64,000 nucleotides of DNA from Bacteroidota bacterium (GTDB lineage Bacteria > Bacteroidota > Bacteroidia > Chitinophagales > BACL12): assembly GCA_016706865.1 (NCBI GenBank), contig JADJIS010000001.1, forward strand, positions 682,001-746,000. Reading direction: 5' to 3'. A program made the position numbers and the translations under genes. A model generated the notes under the pieces. It was not told the origin of the DNA. It saw only the letters and a program-made list of their open reading frames with translations, and made no database searches. This document shows, one piece after another, positions 1 through 9,482 of this stretch. Every line of letters starts with the position of its first letter. Positions within the stretch are counted from its first letter, which is position 1.

Positions 1-2
1 GA

Positions 3-1103
3 TTGCTCAAGGAAGATGCAATAATTATTGGTCGCTGCAATTGCGACGAATTTGCCATGGGTTCCAGCAATGAGAACTCAGCTTTCGGACCTGTGTTGAA
101 CGATATGGATAATACCCGGGTTTCAGGGGGAAGTAGCGGCGGATCGGCCGTTGCTGTGCAGGCCGGACTTTGTATGGCGAGTCTGGGTTCTGAAACCGGT
201 GGTTCCATTCGTCAACCCGCAGCTTTTTGTGGAACAATTGGCATGAAACCTACTTACGGACGCTTATCGCGCTACGGTTTGGTAGCCTTTGCCTCCTCTT
301 TTGATCAGATCGGTCCTATTACCAATAATATTGAGGATATGCAGTTGATGATGGAGGTGATGGCAGGATTTGATGCCCACGACAGCACTTCATCCACCCA
401 CAAACCGCAGCATTACAGTACAGATACCCCTGTGACAAAACTCAAAATCGCTTACTACCCTCAAACGCTGGATAATCCCAAAATTGACCCCGAGATCTCT
501 TCAGCTTTGTATAAACTTATTGACCAACTTCGTGCAGAAGGGCATACAGTTGAGCCACAAGACCTCAAATCACTCGATTACTTAGTTCCGACCTATTACG
601 TTCTGACCACCGCTGAGGCTAGCTCTAATTTAAGTCGTTTTTCCGGCATTCATTACGGGTTTCGTGACATGCAAGCGGGTGATATGGAGGCAGTTATCAA
701 AAAATCGAGGTCGACAGGTTTTGGAAAAGAGGTGCAGCGCCGCATCATACTTGGAACTTTTGTGCTCAGTTCGGGTTATTATGATGCCTATTATACGAAA
801 GCACAGAAGGTAAGAAGGATAATTCGTGACGACACAGTTAAGACCTTATCCGAATACGACCTCATACTTTTACCGACAACACCCACCACCGCTTTCAAAC
901 TCGGAGAAAAAACAACTGACCCGATCGAGATGTATTTGGCGGATATTTTCACCGTTCAGGCAAATATTACAGGCCTCCCCGCCATCACCGTCCCTTTATT
1001 TAGACATAGCAATGGCATGCCATTTGGCGCACAACTTATGGCAAATTACTTTAGAGAAGACATCCTCATGTCTGTGACATCACACATTCTTAAAAATTAT
1101 TAA
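3..1103 (+). CDS. gatA: Asp-tRNA(Asn)/Glu-tRNA(Gln) amidotransferase subunit A, 5' truncated by window edge
   Basis: This is the glutaminase subunit of GatCAB, which releases ammonia from glutamine to amidate mischarged Glu-tRNA(Gln) or Asp-tRNA(Asn) in the cytoplasm. The amidase-signature core is visible: GGSSGGSA at visible residues 42-49 and GSETGGSIRQPA at 62-73. By spacing to characterised GatA, Ser44 is the cis-serine and Ser68 the acyl nucleophile; the catalytic lysine must lie upstream of the window. The visible 366 residues cover roughly the last three quarters of a normal 480-residue GatA. The TTG at position 3 is only the first in-frame codon, not the true start. The C-terminal half is colinear with the family and ends normally. 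Identification is secure; only the 5' end is missing. Confidence 0.96.
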   Translation: MLKEDAIIIGRCNCDEFAMGSSNENSAFGPVLNDMDNTRVSGGSSGGSAVAVQAGLCMASLGSETGGSIRQPAAFCGTIGMKPTYGRLSRYGLVAFASSFDQIGPITNNIEDMQLMMEVMAGFDAHDSTSSTHKPQHYSTDTPVTKLKIAYYPQTLDNPKIDPEISSALYKLIDQLRAEGHTVEPQDLKSLDYLVPTYYVLTTAEASSNLSRFSGIHYGFRDMQAGDMEAVIKKSRSTGFGKEVQRRIILGTFVLSSGYYDAYYTKAQKVRRIIRDDTVKTLSEYDLILLPTTPTTAFKLGEKTTDPIEMYLADIFTVQANITGLPAITVPLFRHSNGMPFGAQLMANYFREDILMSVTSHILKNY

Positions 1104-1212
1104 AATTTGGGTGTTGATAAGGTTTTTATTGTGTGTGAGCACAATATTTCTTTAATTTTATAGTTTTATAGCCTTTAGTAACAGCCTAACTAAAATTTAC
1201 AGGGAATTAACT

Positions 1213-2856
1213 ATGCATTACATCAGAATTACCGTATTATGCCTTTTGCTTGCAGGGGTAGCGAAAGCACAAGTCTCTAATTCTTCTTCCAACGATCAAT
1301 TGACGTTGAACTCCACCAGTGAGAGTGTCAATGCTATAGATTCGATGTTTGAAAGTTTTTATTCCACCAATCCGGCGTGGAAGTTCAACGAAAAAGATTA
1401 CGATCTTTTAGGATATGCAGCTACCGACACCCCGAGATTTACTCCGGAAGTGTATGCAGAACGTATTTCTAAAATCAACTCCTCAATTCCTTATACTTAT
1501 AACAAATCGGTTCAGGGTTTTCTGGATCTGTATTGTATGCGACGCCGCGGACAGGTTTCCAATATGTTGGGATTGAGCCAGACTTATTTCCCGATGTTTG
1601 AAGCCGAACTCGACAGAAATAATATGCCTATAGAACTTAAATATCTTGCTATAATTGAATCAGCATTAAATACACATGCAGTTTCAAAAGCAGGAGCTAC
1701 AGGTTTGTGGCAGTTTATGTATGGAACAGGAAAATTGATGGGCTTGCAAATTGATACCTATGTTGATGAGCGCCGCGATCCGCAATTGGCGACAATTGCT
1801 GCTGTTAAATACCTGAAACAATTACATGATATTTATAACGATTGGTTTTTGGCAATTGCCGCTTATAACTGCGGACCAGGAAATGTGAATAAAGCATTAC
1901 GCAAAGCAGGCGGTGGTGACAAAACATTTTGGGATATCGAGACCTATTTACCAAAAGAAACCCGCGGATATGTTCCGGCGTTTATTGCTGCAAGTTATGT
2001 TTTTGAATATCACAAAGAACACAATATTCGTCCCGTAGCTTTTGGATACGATTATAATCTTGCAGATACCATTATGATCACCCATAAAATGACCATTGAT
2101 CAAATGGCTGCTTATGTGGGATTAACTGCGGATGAAATTGCATTAAATAATCCCGCATTAAAAACAAAAACAATTCCGGGAGCACCAATGCCATATCCTT
2201 TGCGTTTGCCAATGAAATCGGTTGCAATGTTTTATGCAAATAAAGATTCTTTATATGCATCATTAGAGAAAAAAGAAGTGGCAAAATCAGAAACACTTGC
2301 TAAAAATGTAGAAGCGGTTAATGCATCAAAAAATAAAACAACAACTACCGCCTCAAAAACAACTACCACTGCTGCAAAAACAACAGATACAAATACCACT
2401 GCAAGTGCAACAAAAGAAAATACAAATCCTGACGACATTGTAACCGTAAATTACACAGTTAAAAAAGGCGACAATCTCGGTTATATTTCCGATTGGTTCG
2501 ACTGCACAGTTCCTGAAATTAAAAAGTGGAATAATTTATCTTCCACAAAAATTGTTTCCGGACAAAAATTAAAATTACAGGTTCAATCGCAACACGAAGA
2601 ACAATATGCGCAGATAAATAAAATGACCTTATCTGAAAAACAAAAACTCACAAATATTCAACTGATAAGTTCAGCACCTGCCGAAAAGAAAGTGAGCAGC
2701 GAAGTAATTTATTACACCGTTAAACCCGGAGATACTTTATGGGGAATAGCTCAAAAATATCCAACAAATAGTGTTGAAAAAATACGGGAGTTAAATGGGC
2801 TATCCGATAATGAAACTTTGAAGACAGGGACTAAAATTAAATTGGTTAGTAATTAA
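1213..2856 (+). CDS. Membrane-bound lytic murein transglycosylase, MltD-like (SLT + two LysM)
   Basis: A secreted peptidoglycan lyase that cleaves the MurNAc-GlcNAc bond to give 1,6-anhydro muropeptides. Residues 1-19 form a signal peptide ending AKA-Q. The SLT lysozyme-like domain spans about 135-235, with the catalytic Glu149 in IIESALN followed by GATGLWQFM and AAYNCGPGNV, all hallmarks of family 1 transglycosylases. A Thr/Lys-rich linker (about 365-405) leads to LysM domains at about 411-460 (YTVKKGDNLGYI) and 495-547 (YTVKPGDTLWGIA), which bind glycan strands. Length (547) and architecture match MltD of Bacteroidota. It stands alone between gatA and a strong hairpin terminator. No lipobox is seen, so it may be periplasmic rather than membrane anchored. 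Confidence 0.93.
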   Translation: MHYIRITVLCLLLAGVAKAQVSNSSSNDQLTLNSTSESVNAIDSMFESFYSTNPAWKFNEKDYDLLGYAATDTPRFTPEVYAERISKINSSIPYTYNKSVQGFLDLYCMRRRGQVSNMLGLSQTYFPMFEAELDRNNMPIELKYLAIIESALNTHAVSKAGATGLWQFMYGTGKLMGLQIDTYVDERRDPQLATIAAVKYLKQLHDIYNDWFLAIAAYNCGPGNVNKALRKAGGGDKTFWDIETYLPKETRGYVPAFIAASYVFEYHKEHNIRPVAFGYDYNLADTIMITHKMTIDQMAAYVGLTADEIALNNPALKTKTIPGAPMPYPLRLPMKSVAMFYANKDSLYASLEKKEVAKSETLAKNVEAVNASKNKTTTTASKTTTTAAKTTDTNTTASATKENTNPDDIVTVNYTVKKGDNLGYISDWFDCTVPEIKKWNNLSSTKIVSGQKLKLQVQSQHEEQYAQINKMTLSEKQKLTNIQLISSAPAEKKVSSEVIYYTVKPGDTLWGIAQKYPTNSVEKIRELNGLSDNETLKTGTKIKLVSN

Positions 2857-2874
2857 TAAAGAAATTATTTAAAT

Positions 2875-2906
2875 AAAAAAATGCCGGTTAAATGCCGGCT
2901 TTTTTA
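2875..2906 (+). terminator. Rho-independent terminator after the lytic transglycosylase
   Basis: A GCCGG arm at 2883-2887 pairs with CCGGC at 2895-2899 across a 7-nt loop. An A tract precedes the hairpin and a T tract follows, so the A and T runs extend the stem and could make it work in both directions. It lies 17 nt after the stop codon of the upstream gene. Confidence 0.85.
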
Positions 2907-2992
2907 TTGAGTTACACTGAGAAAGTTAAATGAAGATATTTCCAAACTACCGTGGTTTAGAGTGTCTCACGAAACGTAACTCAAATCCCCAC

Positions 2993-3025
2993 AGACCTCA
3001 CAGGTTTCCAAAACCTGTGAGGTCT
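2993..3025. repeat. 15-bp perfect palindrome, REP-like intergenic element
   Basis: AGACCTCACAGGTTT (2993-3007) is followed by a 3-nt loop and its exact reverse complement (3011-3025). It lies between convergent genes, 26 bp from the stop codon of the minus-strand gene. There is no T tract, so it is not a canonical terminator, although it could stop transcription or protect mRNA 3' ends. Such palindromes built on ACCTCACAGGT occur as dispersed repeats in Bacteroidota genomes as I remember them; no second copy was seen in this window. Confidence 0.6.
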
Positions 3026-3050
3026 TCGATGTTCATTCCTTCATTCTTCA

Positions 3051-6000
3051 TTACTTTACATTCATCACCATCACCTGCTTCACAAAATCCCCCCGCTCCG
3101 AAATAATATGCAATATCACTTGTTGCGATTCCAAATGATTCACATTAATATTTATTAAGCCTGAATTATTTCTTTCCATTTGAATCGGAATAATCTCCCC
3201 CAAAATATTATATAAAATAATATCCGCATTAATTAATTCATCTGGTAATTTTATATTTAAATAATTACTTGCTGGGTTTGGATAAATATGTATTTGTTGT
3301 GCTAAAGTATTTTCTATAGCATTACAAATATCAACGGTAACCAAAACCATATCTGATCCTATACATCCGTTTGCATCTACTCCCTGTACAACATAATTGG
3401 TGGTTTCCCCGGGGGAAACATCAATTGAATCACAGGTTCCACAACCGGGAACAGGTGTAGGCATCCATGTATAACTTACACCACCACTTACAGAAAGTGT
3501 GATGGTATCACCTCTGCAAATGGAAATGTCGTCGGAGGCAATAATTGTTGGTGTTGGATTTACAATTACGGAAACAGTATCACTTCCCACACAACCATTT
3601 ATATCTGTTACATATACTATATATTCTATACTAACGGATGGATTACAAGTTGGTGCGTCAATTGTAGGATTATCAAGATAAGTTGACGGTGTCCATAAAT
3701 AAGATTCTCCTTCTGTTACATATAATTTAAATTGTCCTCCGTAACACATCGTTGTGTCAGGTCCTGCCGTAACGGTAAATGCAGGATAAACAGAAACAAC
3801 AACCGTATCAACATCCACACAACCAGAAATATTGGTAACACTTACATAATAAGTAATATCACTTAATGGTGTGCATGTAGGAGTTGATGATGTTGCATCA
3901 TCTAAATATAGAGAAGGACTCCAGGAATAAGATGTTCCTCCACTTGCAAAAAGATCAGTTGATGTTCCAACACAAATTGTTGTTTCCGGACTAGCAGTTG
4001 CGAAATCTCCAACAGCAACAATAACATTAATTATATCTTCATCAGAACAACCATCTGCATTAATTGAAGTTACTGTATAACTAATATCTGTTAAAGCAGT
4101 ACAAATTGGATTTGCAGAAAATGCATCGTCCAAATATGTTGCAGGACTCCACACATAACTCGTTCCGCCGCTTGCAGAAAGTGTTGCACTTTCTCCCGAA
4201 CAAACGGAAATATCATCACTCAAAACTAAAAAATCAACTACTGTTGTTGTTATTGTTACATAATCAATATCAGTACATCCTTCATCATTTATTGATGTAA
4301 CAGTATATGTAATATCGCTTAATGGATTACATAACGGAGTTGCAGAAGTTGCATCATCTAAATATGTTGAAGGACTCCAATTATAGGTTGTTCCTCCACT
4401 TGCAAAAAGTTCAACTGTTCCTCCTGAACAAATATCTATATCATCACTCACCGATAAAAAATCGGAAGGAATAATTCCAACAGAAATTTCATCCGTTGCA
4501 AAACATCCGTTTGCATCTGTAACAGTTACCGTATAAGTTATCGGAAATAATGGAGTGCATTCGGGATTCGCAATAAATGCATTATCTAAAAACAATGCGG
4601 GACTCCAATTATAAATAATTCCACCTGTTGCATTTAAAGTTGTGGATGCACCTGCGCAAACATTTATATCGTCACCTGCATTTGCAATTACTTCCGGAAA
4701 TACTTCCACATGTAAAGTATCGGTATCAATACATCCATTTGCATTTGTAACGGTCAATAAATAATTAATATTTGTTAGCGGAGTACAAGTTGGATTAGAA
4801 ATAAATGGATCACTTAAATAAGTTGTAGGAAACCAGGAATAAGAAACACCTCCACTTGCATTTAAAACAACAGAATTTCCTGCACAAATATTTATATCAG
4901 CACCTGCATTTGCAAATTCAGATACATGAGGTGTTATACTTTCTGCATATTGAAGAGATGAAATAATTATACCTGTTCCTCCGGTAGTTGCACCATTATT
5001 TTCACCGAGACATGGGCTTCCAATTGTAGTTAAAGTGCCATAAATACCTCCTGTAAGATCTGTGCTTACTCCTGGCCAAATTGCAGCTCCACTATGTTTA
5101 ATTACTCCACCTGAACCACCGCCACCAGGTCCTGTACATTGGGGAGCACCTGCATCACCGCCTTTTCCTCCTTTAGCAATTAAAGAGGTCTCAATAACGG
5201 TATTTGCATCAATTAAAATAGAACCACCGGCACCACCTCCGCCGGCACCATCACCCCAGGCAAGATCAGGAACAAGTTCACCATTCGAAATGATGGAAAA
5301 ATTATTGCCATCGATGGAATTCGCATGAATTATCACAATTCCGCCGCCATTTCCACCATCTGTTCCGTTGTTATTATTGCCATGACCGGCACCGCCACCT
5401 CCACCTAAAAATATTTTATCTGTAGCCATGGTCTGATCAAGCAAAACACCTGCAAAACCCGGACTACCTGGACAAGAAAACGCACTTTCATCGTTTTCTC
5501 CACCCAATCCACCAGCTGCACCATTAGAACCACCTGCAGCACCGGCATTGTGATCGTTTCCTCCACCTCCACCATTCGCAGCCTTTCCGCGGCAGGCGAG
5601 ATATGCATTGGTTAATACTACTATACTTTCTCCTTTTTCACCACCTTTTCCAGAAAGTGTATCTGAAAAATACAGGGAAGAGCCCAAACCTGTGGGGCAA
5701 CTTTCCGGAAAATTACCGGCATCCCCACCCTTGAAACCCATATTCGACACGTCAATATTTGCATTTAATACCAAACTATTCGTTTCAAAAACCAAAACTC
5801 CTCCCGTTGCACCATTCCATGGAGCACAGCTCAAAGTTCCATCCACACTGGCCGAGGCATAAACAGGCACTCGTACCAATTGAACCAAACCCGAAGGGTT
5901 GTATGTTCTTAATAAAGTATTTTCCAACTGAATTGCGGTGCCTGAAACGTTGGCGATTGTCCCAAATTCATAATTTCCAGCCTCGTTATACGAAGTTATG

Positions 6001-6230
6001 TTTCCAAAACTGGCTGTATTAGTGAGATTCACTGTTGCTCCTTTCATTTGAATGATAAGAACCCGGTCGCCTACTGAATATCCGGTCGAAGATTCCACAT
6101 AAATGGTATTGGAACAATAATTAATAGAATCTACGGCAGTATTGATATTTATGACACCACTAATGGATGTCTGGCCGAAAATAAATCCTGAAATAAAAAG
6201 TAATACAAGAAAGGGTATGTGTTTTTTCAT
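3051..6230 (-). CDS. Large secreted Gly-rich protein with seven Ig/PKD-like repeats and T9SS type A sorting domain
   Basis: A 1059-residue cell-surface or secreted protein of unknown ligand. The start at 6230 gives a clean signal peptide (MKKHIPFLVLLFISGFIFGQ); the longer reading from 6293 would put 21 charged residues ahead of it. About residues 150-430 form a glycine-rich region (runs such as GGGGGAGHG and GGGGAGG), likely a beta-helix or collagen-like shelf. Seven repeats of about 75 residues follow, each with a D-I-x-(I/V)-C-x-G start, a central GG-x-x-Y-x-W-x-P and a C-T-P-L-x-x-I-x-Y segment, typical of Ig/PKD-like modules. The last 80 residues (IYPNPASNYLNI onward) are the type A sorting signal removed during T9SS export. 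Probably an adhesin or matrix protein. Confidence 0.88.
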   Translation of the reverse strand: MKKHIPFLVLLFISGFIFGQTSISGVININTAVDSINYCSNTIYVESSTGYSVGDRVLIIQMKGATVNLTNTASFGNITSYNEAGNYEFGTIANVSGTAIQLENTLLRTYNPSGLVQLVRVPVYASASVDGTLSCAPWNGATGGVLVFETNSLVLNANIDVSNMGFKGGDAGNFPESCPTGLGSSLYFSDTLSGKGGEKGESIVVLTNAYLACRGKAANGGGGGNDHNAGAAGGSNGAAGGLGGENDESAFSCPGSPGFAGVLLDQTMATDKIFLGGGGGAGHGNNNNGTDGGNGGGIVIIHANSIDGNNFSIISNGELVPDLAWGDGAGGGGAGGSILIDANTVIETSLIAKGGKGGDAGAPQCTGPGGGGSGGVIKHSGAAIWPGVSTDLTGGIYGTLTTIGSPCLGENNGATTGGTGIIISSLQYAESITPHVSEFANAGADINICAGNSVVLNASGGVSYSWFPTTYLSDPFISNPTCTPLTNINYLLTVTNANGCIDTDTLHVEVFPEVIANAGDDINVCAGASTTLNATGGIIYNWSPALFLDNAFIANPECTPLFPITYTVTVTDANGCFATDEISVGIIPSDFLSVSDDIDICSGGTVELFASGGTTYNWSPSTYLDDATSATPLCNPLSDITYTVTSINDEGCTDIDYVTITTTVVDFLVLSDDISVCSGESATLSASGGTSYVWSPATYLDDAFSANPICTALTDISYTVTSINADGCSDEDIINVIVAVGDFATASPETTICVGTSTDLFASGGTSYSWSPSLYLDDATSSTPTCTPLSDITYYVSVTNISGCVDVDTVVVSVYPAFTVTAGPDTTMCYGGQFKLYVTEGESYLWTPSTYLDNPTIDAPTCNPSVSIEYIVYVTDINGCVGSDTVSVIVNPTPTIIASDDISICRGDTITLSVSGGVSYTWMPTPVPGCGTCDSIDVSPGETTNYVVQGVDANGCIGSDMVLVTVDICNAIENTLAQQIHIYPNPASNYLNIKLPDELINADIILYNILGEIIPIQMERNNSGLININVNHLESQQVILHIISERGDFVKQVMVMNVK

Positions 6231-6363
6231 AAAACTTTTGTGGTTTAAGTAATAAAAATACAAGTTTTTTGATTTAAAAGAAACTAATTCCATAAAGATG
6301 GTTGCAGGTAAAGAGAAATATCAGAGGTGTATTTTACCAATACAAAGTGATATATTTGTTTGG

Positions 6364-7401
6364 ATGAAAGCAGTCTTTTTTAAAATATTAAGTATTTTTT
6401 GGGTGGTAGTATTATTTAATACTGATTTAAATGCACAAAAAATTCCTGCGGATTCCATTTATGAAATTATTAAAACGCAATCGGTTCATGCTGATAAATT
6501 AAACTGGAAAAAAACGGATAAACTTTTTTATCAATTACTTTCCGAAGCGAAAATGAACCAGGATAGTATTATTGCATTGGTTCGTGTGTTTGAAGAAATG
6601 AATGATGTGCACAGCAGTATTACCTATAATAATCACACATACAATTATTATTATCCCGCTACTGTAGTAGAGACTGCGCAGGTTATGCCTTTATTGAAAA
6701 GAACACAAAATGAGGATGGAATTATTCGCATAGCGGTATTAAATGAAAAAACCGGTTATATACAAATACCCGGCATCAGTGCATTTGGCGCAAATTCTGA
6801 TAGTTACACGCAAAAAATAAAAGACAGTATTTGTGTATTAAAGAATAAAGGAATTTCTTCTTGTATCATCGACCTGCGATTAAATAGTGGTGGTAATATG
6901 TATCCTATGTTGGGTGGATTAAGTTGCTTTTTTGAGGAAGGAAAAATAGCAAGCACAGTAAATGGAAAAGGCGAAGTGTTATTTGATCTTAATATAAAAA
7001 ATGATAATTTTTATTTTAGCAACCCCGCTGGCGAAAATTGGCAAATGACCTACGCAAAAGATACATGCGAAACAAAATTTAATAAAATGCCGGTAGTAGT
7101 TTTATTGAGTTATATAACTGCGAGTTCGGGTCAGGTAACGGCAATTGCCTTTAAACAACGACCCAATACCTTTTTTATAGGAGAAAATACTGCATTGGGT
7201 TATGCAACAGGCAATAATTATTTCTATTTTTCACCTCAACTCAGCATGAACCTATCCACGGCATTTAACAGCGATGTAAAAGGAAATATTTATTATGAAA
7301 ACGTATTGCCCGACAGATACATTTTAAGTGGAGATAATTTTGAGGATCTTTTGCAGGATGAAAAGGTAAAAAATGCGTTATTGTGGTTGGATAAGGAGTG
7401 A
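6364..7401 (+). CDS. S41 family peptidase (tail-specific protease fold)
   Basis: A secreted S41-type serine peptidase of 345 residues. ATG 6364 begins a signal peptide ending in LNAQ; the upstream in-frame ATG at 6298 would add 22 hydrophilic residues. The TSPc fold is recognisable from GYIQIPGISAFG, the CIIDLRLNSGGNM strand-turn, the nucleophile region ITASSGQVTAIA and the GENTALGYATG loop. The catalytic Lys position of classic CtpA enzymes (GK after GE-x-T) is not obvious here, as in other Bacteroidota S41 members, so a Ser-Lys dyad cannot be assumed. No PDZ domain is apparent. It is transcribed divergently from the large T9SS protein, with 133 bp between their start codons. Substrate unknown. 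A paralogous family member lies at 14430-15842. Confidence 0.85.
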   Translation: MKAVFFKILSIFWVVVLFNTDLNAQKIPADSIYEIIKTQSVHADKLNWKKTDKLFYQLLSEAKMNQDSIIALVRVFEEMNDVHSSITYNNHTYNYYYPATVVETAQVMPLLKRTQNEDGIIRIAVLNEKTGYIQIPGISAFGANSDSYTQKIKDSICVLKNKGISSCIIDLRLNSGGNMYPMLGGLSCFFEEGKIASTVNGKGEVLFDLNIKNDNFYFSNPAGENWQMTYAKDTCETKFNKMPVVVLLSYITASSGQVTAIAFKQRPNTFFIGENTALGYATGNNYFYFSPQLSMNLSTAFNSDVKGNIYYENVLPDRYILSGDNFEDLLQDEKVKNALLWLDKE

Positions 7402-7427
7402 TAATTTAAATTTAAGAAGAAAAAATC

Positions 7428-7555
7428 TTTTGGCCACGAAGGCACTAAGACACGAGGTTTACACGAAGTAGTTTGATTAAACGAGGTAAATTAAAGCACT
7501 TCATTAAATGTTTTCATTTGTGAAACCTTTGTGCCTTAGTGCCTTCGTGGCAAAA
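7428..7555. repeat. Long inverted repeat in the 343-bp intergenic region before kbl
   Basis: A 33-bp arm at 7428-7460 (core GCCACGAAGGCACTAAG) is matched by an inverted arm at 7523-7555 (core CTTAGTGCCTTCGTGGC) with three or four mismatches and a 62-bp loop. The core resembles a dispersed intergenic repeat I remember from many environmental genomes. The rest of 7402-7744 is AT-rich with no ORF; the kbl promoter must lie near its end. The element may be a MITE or REP-type sequence, or a long hairpin in the S41 transcript 3' end. Confidence 0.65.
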
Positions 7556-7744
7556 AACGCACGCTTAAAAAAGAAATCTCATCTTAAAGTAGTCTTTTAC
7601 CACAAATCAGGTAGATTTAATTTGTCGAAATTATTTTTTTTGTAATTTTATACCTCTTATGCCTTTCGAATTTATAGATTTCAAAAGTATATCAGGAGTT
7701 GAATTATTTGTTTTGCCTATTTAAAATAGTATTATTTAAAATTT

Positions 7745-8932
7745 ATGTATACAATACAAGATCGCCTCAGTAAAGAAATTCAAGAAATAAAAGACTCCGG
7801 TCTTTATAAAAACGAACGCATCATCACATCTCCTCAGGCAGCTGATATCACACTTGCCAACGGAAGCAAGGTGCTCAATTTTTGTGCGAATAATTATTTG
7901 GGATTGAGTTCACATCCAAAAGTAATTGAAGCAGCCAAAAAAGCAGTTGACAGTCACGGATACGGAATGAGTTCGGTGCGATTTATTTGTGGCACACAGG
8001 ATATTCACAAGGAACTGGAACAAAAAATTTCCACTTTTTTAGGAACGGAAGATACCATTTTATACGCCGCAGCATTTGATGCAAATGGCGGAGTATTTGA
8101 ACCACTTTTTAATGAGGAAGATGCAATTATTTCTGATGCATTAAATCACGCTTCCATTATTGATGGTGTTCGTTTATGTAAAGCCGTTAGATATCGTTAT
8201 GCTAACAATGATATGGCAGATCTGGAAGCTCAATTAATAACTTCACAAGCGCAACGCAATAGAATTATTGTTACAGATGGTGTTTTTAGTATGGATGGCA
8301 CCATTGCACAATTAGATAAAATTGTGGAACTCGCCGAAAAATATAATGCATTGATCATGATCGACGAATGTCATGCAAGTGGATTTATAGGAAAAACCGG
8401 AAGAGGCACACATGAATACCGGGGAGTGATGGGAAAAATAGATATCATAACCGGAACACTTGGAAAAGCATTAGGTGGAGCAAGTGGTGGATTTACTTCC
8501 GGAAGAAAAGAAATTATTGAAATGTTGCGTCAGCGTTCACGCCCTTATTTATTTTCCAATACTTTAGCCCCTTCCATTACCGGAGCATCTATAGCAGTGC
8601 TTGATCTGTTGAGCGAAACAACGGAATTAAGAGATAAATTAGAATCAAACACAAAATATTTTCGCAGTAAAATGACAGAAGCCGGTTTTGATATTAAACC
8701 AGGCGAACATCCCATCGTTCCACTTATGTTATACGATGCAGTGTTGAGTCAGACCATGGCTGCAAAATTATTGGAAGAAGGAATTTATGTGATCGGATTT
8801 TATTTTCCTGTTGTTCCTAAAGGACAAGCACGTATCAGAATTCAAATTTCTGCTGGTCACGATCAACATCATTTGGACAAAGCAATAAATGCATTTATTA
8901 AAGTTGGAAAAGAATTAGGAGTTATAAAATAA
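7745..8932 (+). CDS. kbl: Glycine C-acetyltransferase (2-amino-3-ketobutyrate CoA ligase)
   Basis: A PLP enzyme of the alpha-oxoamine synthase family that cleaves 2-amino-3-ketobutyrate with CoA to glycine and acetyl-CoA, the second step of threonine degradation. The 395-residue length is exact for Kbl. Key motifs: NFCANNYLGLSSHP near the N terminus, the substrate loop GYGMSSVRFICGTQ, the PLP-stacking region ALNHASIIDGVRL, DECHASGFIGKTGRGT, and the Schiff-base lysine Lys241 in GTLGKALGGASGG. The MSSVRFICGTQ wording separates Kbl from serine palmitoyltransferase and BioF. No tdh gene is visible in the window. The next gene starts 5 nt downstream, but a shared transcript with the lipoprotein is probably incidental. 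Confidence 0.95.
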   Translation: MYTIQDRLSKEIQEIKDSGLYKNERIITSPQAADITLANGSKVLNFCANNYLGLSSHPKVIEAAKKAVDSHGYGMSSVRFICGTQDIHKELEQKISTFLGTEDTILYAAAFDANGGVFEPLFNEEDAIISDALNHASIIDGVRLCKAVRYRYANNDMADLEAQLITSQAQRNRIIVTDGVFSMDGTIAQLDKIVELAEKYNALIMIDECHASGFIGKTGRGTHEYRGVMGKIDIITGTLGKALGGASGGFTSGRKEIIEMLRQRSRPYLFSNTLAPSITGASIAVLDLLSETTELRDKLESNTKYFRSKMTEAGFDIKPGEHPIVPLMLYDAVLSQTMAAKLLEEGIYVIGFYFPVVPKGQARIRIQISAGHDQHHLDKAINAFIKVGKELGVIK

Positions 8933-8937
8933 TTTTT

Positions 8938-9372
8938 ATGAAAAAGAATATTAATATATATATCACGGTAATAATTTGTTTTGTTTTTTTTATTGCCTGC
9001 AAACAAAGTCCGGTTGAGGGATTTAATCCTCCCTCCCTCTCTTTTAAAACAACAGCGGGTTATGTTCACAAGGATACAACCATGAGTACTGGAAGTGATG
9101 TACTGATTGGTATTATTGCAGAAAGAGGCAATGATGAACCCTTAAAAGATGCCGATGACCTAAGCAATTTTATTATTAAATTGTCTTCAAATGGGGGAAC
9201 CGAATCTGTAGTTTATGAATATACAATGACCAGCGCCGAAGCAGCATTGTTTGAATACGATTTTACCGGCACAGCCAGTGCAATTGTTGGAGATAGTGTT
9301 CGATATAATGTTGTTGTATATAATAAGGATGGGTATATTGCTCAAAAAGATGTAACAATAGTATCGAATTGA
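8938..9372 (+). CDS. Small SPII lipoprotein, paralogue of the one at 12085
   Basis: A 144-residue predicted outer-membrane lipoprotein: a hydrophobic signal followed by the lipobox IAC-K (Cys21). The mature part is a compact beta-rich domain sharing PPS-x-SFKT, GS-x-x-LIGI, NGGT-(E/D), YDF and VGD-x-x-(R/K)Y with the 141-residue lipoprotein at 12085-12510. The pair brackets a small periplasmic protein and a TonB receptor, and both copies may hand a ligand to that receptor in the way HmuY-type lipoproteins do; this is inference from order only. I do not recognise a named family. It starts 5 nt after kbl and may be read through from it. Confidence 0.75.
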   Translation: MKKNINIYITVIICFVFFIACKQSPVEGFNPPSLSFKTTAGYVHKDTTMSTGSDVLIGIIAERGNDEPLKDADDLSNFIIKLSSNGGTESVVYEYTMTSAEAALFEYDFTGTASAIVGDSVRYNVVVYNKDGYIAQKDVTIVSN

Positions 9373-9404
9373 TAAATTCTTCAATACCAATTCGTTCTGT
9401 ACCA

Positions 9405-9449
9405 ATTTTACAATAACCTTACAATTTTTATCCCCTATATTGTAAAAAT
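9405..9449. promoter_or_regulatory. Candidate operator upstream of the TonB-receptor operon
   Basis: TTTTACAATA (9406-9415) and its exact complement TATTGTAAAA (9438-9447) flank a third TTACAAT box (9419-9425). The group ends about 34 bp before the ATG at 9483, the first gene of the receptor operon. A related TTACAATTCCCCTA...CAGGG segment lies at about 12594-12619, upstream of the cytochrome/copper protein. An inverted 10-mer at this distance could be a dimeric repressor site; the regulator is unknown. Confidence 0.35.
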
Positions 9450-9482
9450 CAGGGCAATACCAGTATTTTTACAGTCAGGCAT

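Noticed and set aside
2232..2438. An antisense Val/Phe-rich ORF inside the lytic transglycosylase
   Set aside because: It is the complement of the Thr/Lys-rich linker before the first LysM domain.
5062..5328. An antisense proline-rich ORF opposite the Gly-rich T9SS gene
   Set aside because: Proline codons are the complement of the Gly-rich strand, so it is a shadow of the real gene.
6351..6358. TATATTTG matching the Bacteroidota -7 element just before the S41 peptidase
   Set aside because: It ends 5 bp before the ATG at 6364, so transcription would start at or after the start codon; no -33 TTG box was found.
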